A stretch of 64,000 nt of DNA from Ruminococcus sp. UBA4240 (GCA_002395525.1 DGXE01000030.1:21793-85792), one strand, 5' to 3'; positions 8,174 through 18,003 are shown, counted from the first letter of the stretch. Notes: generated by a model from the sequence alone, not told the origin. Program-made: numbers and translations.

Positions 8174-9943
8174 ATGAAGGCTGTAATGAACGACTACCTG
8201 ATAAGGAAGAAAATATACAAATATATGTTCACCAGTGTGCTGACCACAGTTGCTTTGCAGCTGGGGAACGTGGTGGATGCCATGATCGTGGGCAACCTCA
8301 TCGGCAGTGAGGCAAATGCCGCCGTAAGTGCCGCCATTCCCTTTGTCTACCTGCTGCAGGTGGCAGCCTTTCTCATGGGTACAGGGGGCGCTGTCACCAT
8401 AGCCGTGCTGCTCGGAGAGCGTGACAGCAAGGCGGCAGGGCGTGTCATGGGCGTGTGTATGGCGGCAAGCGTTGCATATCCCCTCATATTCACATTCCTC
8501 ACCCCTGTGACCGTCCCCGCATATTTATGGCTAATGGGGCTTGAAGGCACCATTGCGGATATGGTGCGCCAGATAACCACGGTGTATTCCCTTGGTATGC
8601 CCCTTATCTCCCTTGTTATCGCAATGAGCAACATCATGAGCGTTGACAGTCACCCTACACTTTCCTCCGCCCTGCTTGTCACCTCAAATGTCATAAACCT
8701 TGTGTGTGATGTGCTGCTGGTGAAGCTCACCCCCCTGGGGCTGACAGGCTCCACACTGGCAACTGTCATTGGCTACGGCATAGGCGGGGCCATATTCATC
8801 CCCCTTTACTTTTTAAGCAGGAACCGCATGGTAAAGCCCACTCTCAAGGATCTGGGGCAGTACGGGGACAAGCTGCTCCTCACCTGCAAAAACGGCATTC
8901 CCAACACCGTCTACCTTGTGATGAACATGATAAAGGTCTTTGCCATAAACAAGGCCGTGGTTTCGATACTGGGCAACGACCTACTGTCCGTGTTTGCAGT
9001 GGCAAACAACACCCAGCAGATAACCCAGATGTTTCTAAACGGCATAACGGCGGTCATCGCATCGGTGGCAGGGGTTCTGTACGGCGAAAAGGACTATGCG
9101 GGCATGAGGAACGTTTTCAGGCGGGTGATGACAGCAGGCGTGAGCATAGGCGCCATAGTCACGGCACTGTTCCTGATAGCCCCGGGAGTGCTCGCTGACC
9201 TGTACGGCTTCAGGGATCCTGCCCTGCGGCCCGTGCTGCTGTCGGTGCTGCGCATCTTCGCCCTCAGCTTTATCTTCTACGTTTTCAACTGTATCATACA
9301 GAACTACTACAAGGTCATAGGGCAGACCTTCCTGTCCTCCGCCGATTCCGTGCTGGAGCTGGTGGTTCTGTGCATACCCCTTTCTGTGGCTGGTATGCAT
9401 CTCTTCGGCATAAAGGGGCTCTTTGCCGCCCTTATCATAAACGAAATACTCACTCTGGCAGTGATAAACCTCATCCGCATTATCATGCAGAAAACAGGGC
9501 GTATGCCCGGCGGGGATATGCTTGCCATACCCCGTGAGAACGAGGGCAGCATATGCGAGATGACCGTTTCCGGCAGTGACACCGCCGCTGTGGACACATC
9601 AAAGGTGATAGCCTCATTCTGCACCGAAAACGGTGTCAGCGAAGAGGATGCCCTGATGATGCGCCTTGCCACGGAGGAAATCATTGCTAACATCGCTGAA
9701 TACGGCTACAAGGACAGGGGCAGGAAATACATCGACATATGCCTAAAACGCACAGCCGACCGTATAATACTGCGTTTCAGGGATGACGGCATACCCTTTG
9801 ACCCCACATCCTGCACCACTGACAGCAGCGAGGTGGCACACAGCCTTGAAATGCTGAAAAAAGCCTCCCTTGACATGAAGTATATGCGTGTCATAGACCT
9901 GAACAACACCATATTTGAAGTAAGAGCCGACGGATGCCGGTAA
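8174..9943 (+). CDS. MATE-family exporter with C-terminal RsbW-like ATPase domain
   Basis: Residues 1-450 are a twelve-helix MATE exporter (LGNVVDAMIVGNLIGSEANA near the N-terminus). After a linker, residues about 480-585 form a GHKL/HATPase domain of the anti-sigma-factor kinase type: MRLATEEIIANIAEYGYK is the N box and FRDDGIPFDP the G1 box. Such an ATPase on a transporter is unusual and may sense or regulate. The NRPS gene begins 22 bases after the stop, so this protein probably exports its product. Two ATGs, 8174 and 8186, are possible; neither has a strong ribosome site. Confidence 0.87.
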   Translation: MKAVMNDYLIRKKIYKYMFTSVLTTVALQLGNVVDAMIVGNLIGSEANAAVSAAIPFVYLLQVAAFLMGTGGAVTIAVLLGERDSKAAGRVMGVCMAASVAYPLIFTFLTPVTVPAYLWLMGLEGTIADMVRQITTVYSLGMPLISLVIAMSNIMSVDSHPTLSSALLVTSNVINLVCDVLLVKLTPLGLTGSTLATVIGYGIGGAIFIPLYFLSRNRMVKPTLKDLGQYGDKLLLTCKNGIPNTVYLVMNMIKVFAINKAVVSILGNDLLSVFAVANNTQQITQMFLNGITAVIASVAGVLYGEKDYAGMRNVFRRVMTAGVSIGAIVTALFLIAPGVLADLYGFRDPALRPVLLSVLRIFALSFIFYVFNCIIQNYYKVIGQTFLSSADSVLELVVLCIPLSVAGMHLFGIKGLFAALIINEILTLAVINLIRIIMQKTGRMPGGDMLAIPRENEGSICEMTVSGSDTAAVDTSKVIASFCTENGVSEEDALMMRLATEEIIANIAEYGYKDRGRKYIDICLKRTADRIILRFRDDGIPFDPTSCTTDSSEVAHSLEMLKKASLDMKYMRVIDLNNTIFEVRADGCR

Positions 9944-9965
9944 AGAATCGTAAAGGAGCATCACC

Positions 9966-12900
9966 ATGAACACTGCAAGCAATGTCTATCCCCTGTCCTC
10001 CTCCCAGACGGGTATCTTTACCGAATGTATGAGCGGGAAGGCACTGTACAACATACCCATGATGCTGCGTCTTGACAGGAGCATAGACGAGCACCGCCTG
10101 TGCCGTGCCTGTGAGGCGGCAGTAAAGGCACACCCCTGCATGGATATACGCATAAGCCTTGATGACAGCGGCACCCCTGTACAGTACCTTTCAGGGCAGG
10201 AGTTTCACACAGAGCCTGAATATATGTCTGATGAGGAATTCAAGGCGGTAAAGGACAGCTTCGTAAAGCCCTTTGACCTGCTCTCCGACAGGCTTTTCAG
10301 GCTGCGTGTCATAGTGACTGAAAGCAGTACCGTCCTTCTCACTGATCTCCACCACATCATAATCGACGGCACTTCTTTGGGCATATTCCTCAAAGATATC
10401 GAAAGGGCATACAACGACGGATCACTTGAAGAAGAGGAAGTCACCGCCTTTGACCTTGCCCTTGCAGAGAAAAATGCCCCTGCCCAAGCGGTGGAAAATG
10501 CCCGCAGATACTACCTTGACACCTTTTCCGGGGTGGACACAGATCCCCTGCCCGTACCCGATGCACAGGGCGGTGAGTACGGTTTCGGAGAATATGAACA
10601 GGCAATGACATCTTCCGACAGGGAGATAAAGGCATTCTGCAGGGCTCACGGCATCGGCAGATCCGTCCTTGCAAACGCAGCCTTCGGCGTGCTGACAGCC
10701 GGATATGCCGCCGCTGATGAGGCTCTCTTTGCCACCATATACAACGGCAGGAAATCGCCCCTCACCTCACGCACCGTCACTATGATGGTAAAGACCCTGC
10801 CTGTGCATATAAAGCTCACAAAGGGACAGAGCACAGCGGATATGCTCACAGCCCTTGATGCACAGCTTTGCGCCTCAAAGGACAGTGACATATACCCCTT
10901 TGCAGACATATGCCACGAAACAGGGGTCACAGGGGATCTTATCTTTGCATATCAGGGAGACTCATGGAAAACCGTTGACTTTTTAGGGCAGCACTGTGAA
11001 AACATCGCCCTCCCCGCTGTACGTACCGGGGCAAAGCTCACCGCAGAGCTGTTCAAAAGCAATGATACTTTCTCATTGCATATCGAGTACCGCAAAGATC
11101 TTTACTCAGAAGAGTTTATCAAAGTCTTTGCAAAGGCGTATGACTGCGTGCTCACAGGGCTGCTGACGGCAGACACCGTCCAAGACATCGACCTTGCGGA
11201 CGAAGGCATCATCTCCGTGCTGGACAGCTTTAATCAAACTGCTGTCCCCTATGACGACACACAGACAGTGGTATCCCTGTTCCGTGCTGCCGCCCGCACA
11301 TACCCCGGCAACACAGCGGTAATATACGAAAATGACAGCATCACCTACGCCGAGCTTGACAGCCTTTCAGACAAGATAGGGGCATACATAGCCTCAAAGG
11401 GTCTGGGCAAGGGGGATGTGGTGTCCGTGCTCATCCCAAGAGGGATATATCAGGCTGCTGCCTCACTGGGTGTGCTGAAGGCGGGCTGCGCCTATCAGCC
11501 CCTTGATGCCACATATCCCCCGGAAAGGCTCTCCTTTATGGCAAAGGATGCGGATGCAAAGCTCATCATCACCACAGAGGAGCTCAAAGGCCTTGTAAGC
11601 GGCTATGAGAGGGGATACCTGTATCTGTCGCAGATACCCTCTCTCCCCGAGGGCAGCGCCGGGTGTGAAATATCCCCGGAGGATCCCTTCATACTCCTCT
11701 ACACATCAGGCTCCACAGGTGTACCAAAGGGTGTGGTGCTGACCCACGGCAACCTTGTGTGCTTTATCGACTGGTATATCCGCTTCTACGGTGTCACCCC
11801 CGATGACAGGGTGGGGCAGTACGCCTCCTACGGCTTTGATGCCTGCATGATGGATATGTACCCCGCACTGTGCAGCGGCGCGGCTGTGTGCATAGTCCCC
11901 GAGGATATGCGCCTTGACATTATGGCAATGGATAAGTATTACACGGACAACCGTGTTTCCCTTGCGTTTTTCACCACACAGGTGGGCAGACAGTTTGTGA
12001 CAGAGACCAGAAACCCCTATCTGCGGGCTGTTTCCACAGGGGGCGAGAAGCTTGCCTCCATGGAGCCCCCCGAAAGACCGGTCCTGTATAACATCTACGG
12101 TCCTACAGAATGTACCGTAATTGCCACCTGGTACAGGGTGTCGGGCGGTGAGGACAATATCCCCATAGGCCGCCCCCTTGACAATGTAAAATGCTATGTA
12201 GTCGATGCCTGCGGCCGCCGTGTGCCCCCCGGAGCACTGGGGGAGCTGGTCATTGCAGGCCCTCACGTCGGTGCGGGGTACTTAAACCGCCCCGAAAAGA
12301 CCGCAGAGGTGTTCATCGAAAATCCCTTTGAGGGCGGTGCCTATTCCCGTGCCTACCGCACAGGGGACATCGTCAGATACCGCACGGACGGTGAGATAGA
12401 GTTCATCGGCCGCCGTGACGGACAGGTAAAGGTACACGGATTCAGGATAGAGCTGTCCGAGGTGGAGGCGGTGATCCGTGAGTTTGAGGGGATAAGGAAT
12501 GCGGCTGTGGTCGCCCGTGACTTAGGGGCAGAGGGCAAGGCTGTGGCTGCCTACATCGTGTCCGACAGGGAGATAGACATAAAGGCACTCTCCGCCTTTA
12601 TCCTTGAAAGAAAGCCCCCCTATATGCTCCCATCCTCTATCATGCAGATAGATGCCATCCCCCTCAACCAGAACGGCAAGGTGAACCGCAAGGCTCTCCC
12701 TGAGCCTGTGATACAGACCCATGAGGAGGAGCCCCACACCGACAACGCCCTTGAAACAGAGCTTAAAGCCATAATAGGAGAGATACTCCAGACCGGCGAT
12801 ATCCCCGTAAACACCCCCCTTGAATACGCAGGGCTCACATCCATTTCCACTATCCGCCTGTCCTCCGCACTGTACAAGCGCTTTGACATCAATATCCCCG

Positions 12901-15900
12901 TAAAGGAGTTCAGGGGGATCACCTTGCTCGGCCTTGAGAACATCATCCTTGAAAAGTGGCTGAGCGGTGAAAAGAGCGAGGACACAGCCGCTGAGATACA
13001 GCGCTCCTCTCCCCTTTCCGCAGCCCAGACAGGCATATATATCGAGTGCATGAAGGATCCGGAGAGCACCGCCTACAACATCCCCATGGCAGTGGAATTT
13101 GACAGGGACATGAACACCAATGCCCTCATATCTGCCGTAAAAGCAGTGGTAAAGGCGCACCCCTCCATGAATGTCCGCTTTGACCTGGAAAACGGCGAGA
13201 TACGTGCCATAAGGGAGGATATCTCCCTTGACATACCCGTGATAGAAACGGAAGAAAGTGCCTTCCGCTCCGCACTGAGCAGGCAGTCCGTGGCATTCCG
13301 CCTGAGCAGTGCGCCCCTGTACCGCTTTGCAGTCATAAGGACGGAAAAGAGCGTATACCTTTTCTCCGACATACACCACCTGATATTTGACGGCTTTTCC
13401 GAGGATGTGTTCATCAAGGAACTGTCCGCTGTACTTTCGGGAGGTACACCCAGAGGAGAGCGGGACTATTTCGAGTTTGTCCGTGAGAGCGGGGCTGCCC
13501 TTGAAAGGGATGAGCAAAGGTACAGAGAATACTTCGGCACCCTCCTTGCAGACTTTGAGTCCGCAACAGAGCTGCCCCCCGACCTGCCCGCCCGTGACAC
13601 ACAGGGGAAAAAGGCATATGCCTACGGAACATTTGACCAGTCCGCCGCTGACAGCATATGCAGGCGGCTTGGTGTAACAGAGGCGGCATTCTTCCTTGCA
13701 GCCCTTGACTATACCCTTGCAAGGCTCATTGCATCCGACAGGGTGTATATCTCCACCATTTCAAACGGCCGTGCCGATGTGCGCTTTGCCGATACCATCG
13801 GTATGTTCGTAAACACCATACCCCTTGCCGCAGCCCTTGGTGACGGCACAGCGGATGATTTCATAAAGCAGGTGGCAGGCGGCCTTGACAGTGCCATTGC
13901 CCATGAGGGCTATCCCTTTGCAAGGGTAGCCGCTGAATGGGGCTACACCGTAAATGTGATGTACGAATACCAGAGGGGCATAATAAACGACACGAAAGCC
14001 CCTCATATGAAGGGTGCCGAGGTAATAGAGCCGGATACCTCCAAGTTCCCTGTGGCAGTGCGCATAATTGACCGTGAGGGCAAAGGCGCCATAGAGTGCG
14101 AATACAACGATGCCATGTACTCCCCTGAGTGCATCCGCAGATTTATCCGCTCTCTGGAGATTACCGCAGAGAAACTGGCAGCAGGAGGAAGACTTCGCAG
14201 CATATCCCTTATCGACAGGGAGAGGGAGCAGCAGCTTGACACATTCCGCAGCAGACCGGAAACGCCCTCCATACCCGAAGGCACCCTGTTCCACTCAGGG
14301 GTGGAGCGCACAGCCGCAGAACACCCCGAACGCACAGCCCTCATAGCCTGTGACGGCACCTATACCTACCGCCAGCTTGATGAGAACGCCAACAGGGTAG
14401 CCAACGCCCTCATAGGAAAGGGAGTAAAGAAGGGTGACAGGGTGGTACTTCTCCTGCCCCGCATATCAGGGATGTTCTTTGCCATCTTCGGCGTGCTGAA
14501 GGCGGGGGCGGCATACATCCCCTGCGACCCTGCCTACCCTGCGGAAAGGATACGGCATATCATAGACGATTCCCATGCGGCTCTTGTCATAACCACAGGG
14601 GACAGGCTCCGGGGCTTCTCCGACAGAGCGGCGGCGGATATAGAGGCGCTGCTTGCAGAGGAAAACACATCAAAGCCGGATATTCACATTACACAGGACG
14701 ACCTTTGCTACCTTATCTACACCTCTGGCTCCACAGGCAAGCCCAAGGGGGTCATGATACGGCACGGGGGAGCGGTGAACTATGTATACAACACCCCCGG
14801 CAACATACTTCCCAATGCCATGACGGAAAGGGGCAGGGTGCTGACAGCCATAACCACCTTCTCCTTTGACTTCTCCGTCAAGGAATGGGCTATGCCCCTG
14901 TTCAACGGGCTCACGGTCTCCGTTGCCTCCGATGATGAGACAAACGATGCGAAAAAGCTCGCCGCAAGGATAAAAGCCACACATACCGATATGTTCGGCT
15001 CTACCCCCTCAAGGCTCATGACACTTCTTGCCTCCCCGGAATTTTCAGCTGCCTTTGAAAATGTGAAGATCGTTATCTGCGGCGGCGAAAAATACCCGGA
15101 ACAGCTTCTGTCTGCACTGAAGCAGGGGCGCAGCGACAGGCTGATATTCAACACCTACGGGCCTACCGAGGTGACCGTTTCCTGCAACACAGCAGAGCTT
15201 TCGGGACAGGACAGCGTAAATGCGGGCCGCCCCCTGCCGGGAGTTGTGGAATACATAGTTGACACCGACGGCAACGAGCTCCCCGCAGGGATCGTGGGCG
15301 AGCTGTACATCGGCGGTGCAGGTGTTGCGGCAGGGTATAACGGCCTTCCCGAAATGACGGCGGAGAAATTCATCTCCTACAAGGGGATGCGGGTCTACAG
15401 ATCCGGAGACTATGCACGCTGGACAGAGGACGGCTTCATAGAGGTGCTGGGCAGGAAGGACAATCAGATAAAGCTGAGAGGCCTTCGCATAGAGCTGGAC
15501 GAGGTGGATGCAGTCCTTGGCGCTGTCAGCGGCATAAAGCGCACTGCGGTGAAGATCGAAAAGCTAAACGGCATAGAACACCTTTGCGCCTGGTTCACAG
15601 CGGATCACAAAATAGATATAGGGGAGCTGAAAAAAGAGCTGGGGAAGACACTCACAAGCTACATGGTGCCTACTGCATATATGCAGCTGGATGAGATGCC
15701 CTTCACCCCCAACGGCAAGCTTGACCTTAAAAATCTGCCCGCGCCGGAGCTGTACCGCTCAAAGGACAGCCAGAAGCCTGCCACAAAGGCAGAAGAGCTG
15801 TTCTGCGGCATATTCTCCCAGCTCCTCCATGCGGAGGATGTGGGTGTGAACGAGAGCTTCTTCGACTTAGGGGGCACCTCACTGCTGGTCACCAACGTGG

Positions 15901-17213
15901 TCATAGAGGCGGGCAAGGCAGGATATTCCATCACCTTTGCGGATGTGTTCGACAACCCCACACCCGGGCAGCTTGCCGCCCTTGCAGAGGGGGGCAGCAC
16001 CTCTCAGCCCCGGAAGGATGATGACATCGCAGGCTATGACTACACCGCCATCAACAAGCTCCTTGCGGGAAACAACATTGATTCCTTCAAAAACGGCAAA
16101 TGCCGTGACATAGGCAACGTCCTGCTCACAGGCGGCTCCGGCTACCTTGGGATTCACATACTCCACGAGCTTATAGAGAACGAGACCGGGCTTATATACC
16201 TGCTGCTGCGCAGCAAGGGAGAGCTCAGCGCCGCAGAGCGCATCGTCAGGATGTACTTCTACTATTTTGACCAGAACATAACGGAGCTTCTGGGCAAGCG
16301 CATATTCGTGACCGAGGGGGATGTGACGGACAAAAACCTTGCAGGCAAATTTGAGGGCGTACAGCTTGACACGGTGATAAACTGTGCGGCGGTGGTGAAG
16401 CATTTCTCCAACAGCACCATAATCGAGGATGTAAATGTGGGGGGCACTGTAAACCTTATCGGGCTGTGCCTTGAAAAGGGCGCCACCTTTGTACAGACCT
16501 CCACCATGAGCGTGCGCCAGAGTGCATACAGGGACATGATACCCGCTGACTTTGCCCCCACCGAGCAGGATCTGTGGTTCGGACAGGATCTTTCCAACAA
16601 GTACATACACTCCAAGTTCTTAGCGGAGAGAGCTGTGCTGGAAGCCGCCGCCTCAAAGGGGCTCAAAGCCAAGATAATGCGCTACGGCAACCTTTCCGCC
16701 CGCTCCTATGACGGGGAATTCCAGATAAACTTCTCCGCAAACTCCGCAATGGGGCGGCTGCGTGCCTATGCAATGCTGGGATGCATCCCCTATGAGCAGA
16801 TGGCATCCACTATGGAGTTCTCCCCCATAGACGGCGCTGCAAAAGCCACCGTACAGCTTTGCCGCACCCCGGATGAATGTGTGCTGTTCCACACGGTAAA
16901 CGACCAGAACATCTCCATGGCGGGAGTCCTGCGGGAGCTGGCGGCCTGCGGCTACAAGGTAGAGGGAGTGGAGAGCGACGTCTTCGCCGATGCCTTTGCC
17001 AAGGCCCAGGGCGACCCCGAGAAGGCATCGGAGCTTACAGCCATCATGGCATATGCCAAGTCCCGGAACGGCAGGGAGATGGTGACCTTCCCCAAGACCT
17101 GCGGCTACACCATGCAGGTGCTGTACCGCATGGGCTATATATGGCCCTCCACCACCTGGGACTACATCAGGCGCTTTGTCAATGCCCTTGCCGGGCTTGG
17201 GTTCTTCGATTAG
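9966..17213 (+). CDS. Two-module nonribosomal peptide synthetase with terminal reductase (C-A-T-C-A-T-R)
   Basis: The 2415-residue enzyme contains C1 (HHIIIDG, 129-135), A1 (YTSGSTGVPKG near 580; catalytic Lys905), T1 (GLTS, Ser959), C2 (HHLIFDG, 1137-1143), A2 (YTSGSTGKPKG near 1585), T2 (GGTSL, Ser1972) and a thioester-reductase domain (GGSGYLG, 2056-2062; YIHSK with Tyr2213/Lys2217). An N-terminal C domain suggests the first residue is N-acylated; the reductase should release a dipeptide aldehyde. Hand alignment to GrsA gives A1 hydrophobic-looking pocket residues and a Lys at position 239 of A2, as in some Glu-activating domains. The ribosome site AAAGGAG is strong. No phosphopantetheinyl transferase is nearby. 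The architecture matches known gut clostridial protease-inhibitor synthetases. Confidence 0.93.
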   Translation: MNTASNVYPLSSSQTGIFTECMSGKALYNIPMMLRLDRSIDEHRLCRACEAAVKAHPCMDIRISLDDSGTPVQYLSGQEFHTEPEYMSDEEFKAVKDSFVKPFDLLSDRLFRLRVIVTESSTVLLTDLHHIIIDGTSLGIFLKDIERAYNDGSLEEEEVTAFDLALAEKNAPAQAVENARRYYLDTFSGVDTDPLPVPDAQGGEYGFGEYEQAMTSSDREIKAFCRAHGIGRSVLANAAFGVLTAGYAAADEALFATIYNGRKSPLTSRTVTMMVKTLPVHIKLTKGQSTADMLTALDAQLCASKDSDIYPFADICHETGVTGDLIFAYQGDSWKTVDFLGQHCENIALPAVRTGAKLTAELFKSNDTFSLHIEYRKDLYSEEFIKVFAKAYDCVLTGLLTADTVQDIDLADEGIISVLDSFNQTAVPYDDTQTVVSLFRAAARTYPGNTAVIYENDSITYAELDSLSDKIGAYIASKGLGKGDVVSVLIPRGIYQAAASLGVLKAGCAYQPLDATYPPERLSFMAKDADAKLIITTEELKGLVSGYERGYLYLSQIPSLPEGSAGCEISPEDPFILLYTSGSTGVPKGVVLTHGNLVCFIDWYIRFYGVTPDDRVGQYASYGFDACMMDMYPALCSGAAVCIVPEDMRLDIMAMDKYYTDNRVSLAFFTTQVGRQFVTETRNPYLRAVSTGGEKLASMEPPERPVLYNIYGPTECTVIATWYRVSGGEDNIPIGRPLDNVKCYVVDACGRRVPPGALGELVIAGPHVGAGYLNRPEKTAEVFIENPFEGGAYSRAYRTGDIVRYRTDGEIEFIGRRDGQVKVHGFRIELSEVEAVIREFEGIRNAAVVARDLGAEGKAVAAYIVSDREIDIKALSAFILERKPPYMLPSSIMQIDAIPLNQNGKVNRKALPEPVIQTHEEEPHTDNALETELKAIIGEILQTGDIPVNTPLEYAGLTSISTIRLSSALYKRFDINIPVKEFRGITLLGLENIILEKWLSGEKSEDTAAEIQRSSPLSAAQTGIYIECMKDPESTAYNIPMAVEFDRDMNTNALISAVKAVVKAHPSMNVRFDLENGEIRAIREDISLDIPVIETEESAFRSALSRQSVAFRLSSAPLYRFAVIRTEKSVYLFSDIHHLIFDGFSEDVFIKELSAVLSGGTPRGERDYFEFVRESGAALERDEQRYREYFGTLLADFESATELPPDLPARDTQGKKAYAYGTFDQSAADSICRRLGVTEAAFFLAALDYTLARLIASDRVYISTISNGRADVRFADTIGMFVNTIPLAAALGDGTADDFIKQVAGGLDSAIAHEGYPFARVAAEWGYTVNVMYEYQRGIINDTKAPHMKGAEVIEPDTSKFPVAVRIIDREGKGAIECEYNDAMYSPECIRRFIRSLEITAEKLAAGGRLRSISLIDREREQQLDTFRSRPETPSIPEGTLFHSGVERTAAEHPERTALIACDGTYTYRQLDENANRVANALIGKGVKKGDRVVLLLPRISGMFFAIFGVLKAGAAYIPCDPAYPAERIRHIIDDSHAALVITTGDRLRGFSDRAAADIEALLAEENTSKPDIHITQDDLCYLIYTSGSTGKPKGVMIRHGGAVNYVYNTPGNILPNAMTERGRVLTAITTFSFDFSVKEWAMPLFNGLTVSVASDDETNDAKKLAARIKATHTDMFGSTPSRLMTLLASPEFSAAFENVKIVICGGEKYPEQLLSALKQGRSDRLIFNTYGPTEVTVSCNTAELSGQDSVNAGRPLPGVVEYIVDTDGNELPAGIVGELYIGGAGVAAGYNGLPEMTAEKFISYKGMRVYRSGDYARWTEDGFIEVLGRKDNQIKLRGLRIELDEVDAVLGAVSGIKRTAVKIEKLNGIEHLCAWFTADHKIDIGELKKELGKTLTSYMVPTAYMQLDEMPFTPNGKLDLKNLPAPELYRSKDSQKPATKAEELFCGIFSQLLHAEDVGVNESFFDLGGTSLLVTNVVIEAGKAGYSITFADVFDNPTPGQLAALAEGGSTSQPRKDDDIAGYDYTAINKLLAGNNIDSFKNGKCRDIGNVLLTGGSGYLGIHILHELIENETGLIYLLLRSKGELSAAERIVRMYFYYFDQNITELLGKRIFVTEGDVTDKNLAGKFEGVQLDTVINCAAVVKHFSNSTIIEDVNVGGTVNLIGLCLEKGATFVQTSTMSVRQSAYRDMIPADFAPTEQDLWFGQDLSNKYIHSKFLAERAVLEAAASKGLKAKIMRYGNLSARSYDGEFQINFSANSAMGRLRAYAMLGCIPYEQMASTMEFSPIDGAAKATVQLCRTPDECVLFHTVNDQNISMAGVLRELAACGYKVEGVESDVFADAFAKAQGDPEKASELTAIMAYAKSRNGREMVTFPKTCGYTMQVLYRMGYIWPSTTWDYIRRFVNALAGLGFFD

Positions 17214-17235
17214 AAGCAAGAAGCAAGAGGCAAGA
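17211..17235 (+). repeat. Heptanucleotide array starting at the NRPS stop codon
   Basis: Starting inside the TAG stop, the units AGAAGCA, AGAAGCA and AGAGGCA follow each other. The same repeat family recurs at 52114-52149. Confidence 0.6.
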
Positions 17236-17318
17236 TGTTCTGACGAGAAAACGGCGGCGCATTCCCTCTGTTCCTGCAAAAATGGATGATTTTGCAAGAC
17301 TGTGTTTCTTCAGCCGAC

Positions 17319-17361
17319 TAAAAAAGTGCCACGGAGCAATGTTCCGTGGCACTCTGCTTAT
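17319..17361 (-). terminator. Hairpin, left copy of the repeat flanking brnTA
   Basis: A perfect 11-bp stem (AGTGCCACGGA at 17325-17335, its complement at 17343-17353) is followed, read on the minus strand, by TTTTTT. A second copy in the same orientation lies at 17962-18003; the two differ only by one base missing in the loop. With this orientation it would stop minus-strand transcription. Confidence 0.75.
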
Positions 17362-17404
17362 CTTTACTTAGGATATCTCATCTCACGCCAATAATTATTT
17401 CCTA

Positions 17405-17433
17405 TTGACATACGCGCACTAATTATGTATAAT
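17405..17433 (+). promoter_or_regulatory. Perfect consensus promoter of brnTA
   Basis: TTGACA (17405-17410), a 17-base spacer and TATAAT (17428-17433). The expected transcription start, six to seven bases downstream, coincides with the ATG at 17440. Confidence 0.85.
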
Positions 17434-17439
17434 ATAATT

Positions 17440-17733
17440 ATGGATTATTTATCTTTTGAATGGGATGAAGAGAAAAACGAAAAGAACAAAAAAAAGCATG
17501 GTTTATCATTTGAAACAGCCAGGGAGGTGTTTTACGACAGTGAGGCTGTTTTGTTTGATGATCCTGACCATTCTGAGGACGAAGAAAGATTTCTCATCAT
17601 AGGAATGGTGAAATCATCTAAAATCTGTATAGTAAGCCATTGTTACCGTCAAAATGATACTGTTATCCGCATCATTTCCGCAAGAGAAGCCACTAAGAAA
17701 GAACGCAGATACTATGAGGAGGGACTTTTATGA
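17440..17733 (+). CDS. brnT: BrnT-family RNase toxin
   Basis: The 97-residue product begins MDYLSFEWDEEKNEKNKKKH and contains LSFETAREVFYD, RFLIIGMV and VIRIISAREATKKERRYY, the BrnT pattern. BrnT is a RelE-fold RNase neutralised by BrnA. An ATG 15 bases upstream (17425) overlaps the promoter's -10 box and cannot be transcribed from it, so I chose 17440; the message would then be leaderless. The stop overlaps the antitoxin start (ATGA). The pair is markedly AT-richer than its neighbours, which suggests acquisition. Confidence 0.85.
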   Translation: MDYLSFEWDEEKNEKNKKKHGLSFETAREVFYDSEAVLFDDPDHSEDEERFLIIGMVKSSKICIVSHCYRQNDTVIRIISAREATKKERRYYEEGLL

Positions 17734-17945
17734 GAGAAGAATACGACATCCAATCACTTAACCCCCGAAAAAATCCCTATTCAAACAGATTAAAAAAGCA
17801 AATCACAATCAATATCGATGCTGATGCAATAGATTATTTCAAAGGCCTGTCATCGGATACCGGTGTACCCTATCAGACTCTGATAAATATGTATCTGGTA
17901 GATTGTGTGCGAAATAACAGGCGGCCCATGGTAACATGGGAATGA
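17730..17945 (+). CDS. brnA: BrnA-like ribbon-helix-helix antitoxin
   Basis: The 71-residue protein has a disordered N-terminus and a C-terminal ribbon-helix-helix region (KKQITINIDADAIDYFKGLS, then VPYQTLINMYLVDCV). This is the layout of BrnA/CopG antitoxins, which bind BrnT and repress their own promoter. Its ATG overlaps the TGA of brnT, and AGGAGG precedes it within brnT. Toxin-first gene order is normal for brnTA. The hairpin copy follows 17 bases after the stop. Confidence 0.8.
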   Translation: MREEYDIQSLNPRKNPYSNRLKKQITINIDADAIDYFKGLSSDTGVPYQTLINMYLVDCVRNNRRPMVTWE

Positions 17946-17961
17946 TCCTCCCATACTGCAT

Positions 17962-18003
17962 TAAAAAAGTGCCACGGAGCAAGTTCCGTGGCACTCTGCT
18001 TAT
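17962..18003 (-). terminator. Hairpin, right copy; terminator of the helicase operon
   Basis: Same 11-bp stem as the left copy (17968-17978 with 17985-17995). On the minus strand it is followed by TTTTTT just after the stop of the CoiA-UvrD gene, so it is a good intrinsic terminator for that gene. Confidence 0.85.
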
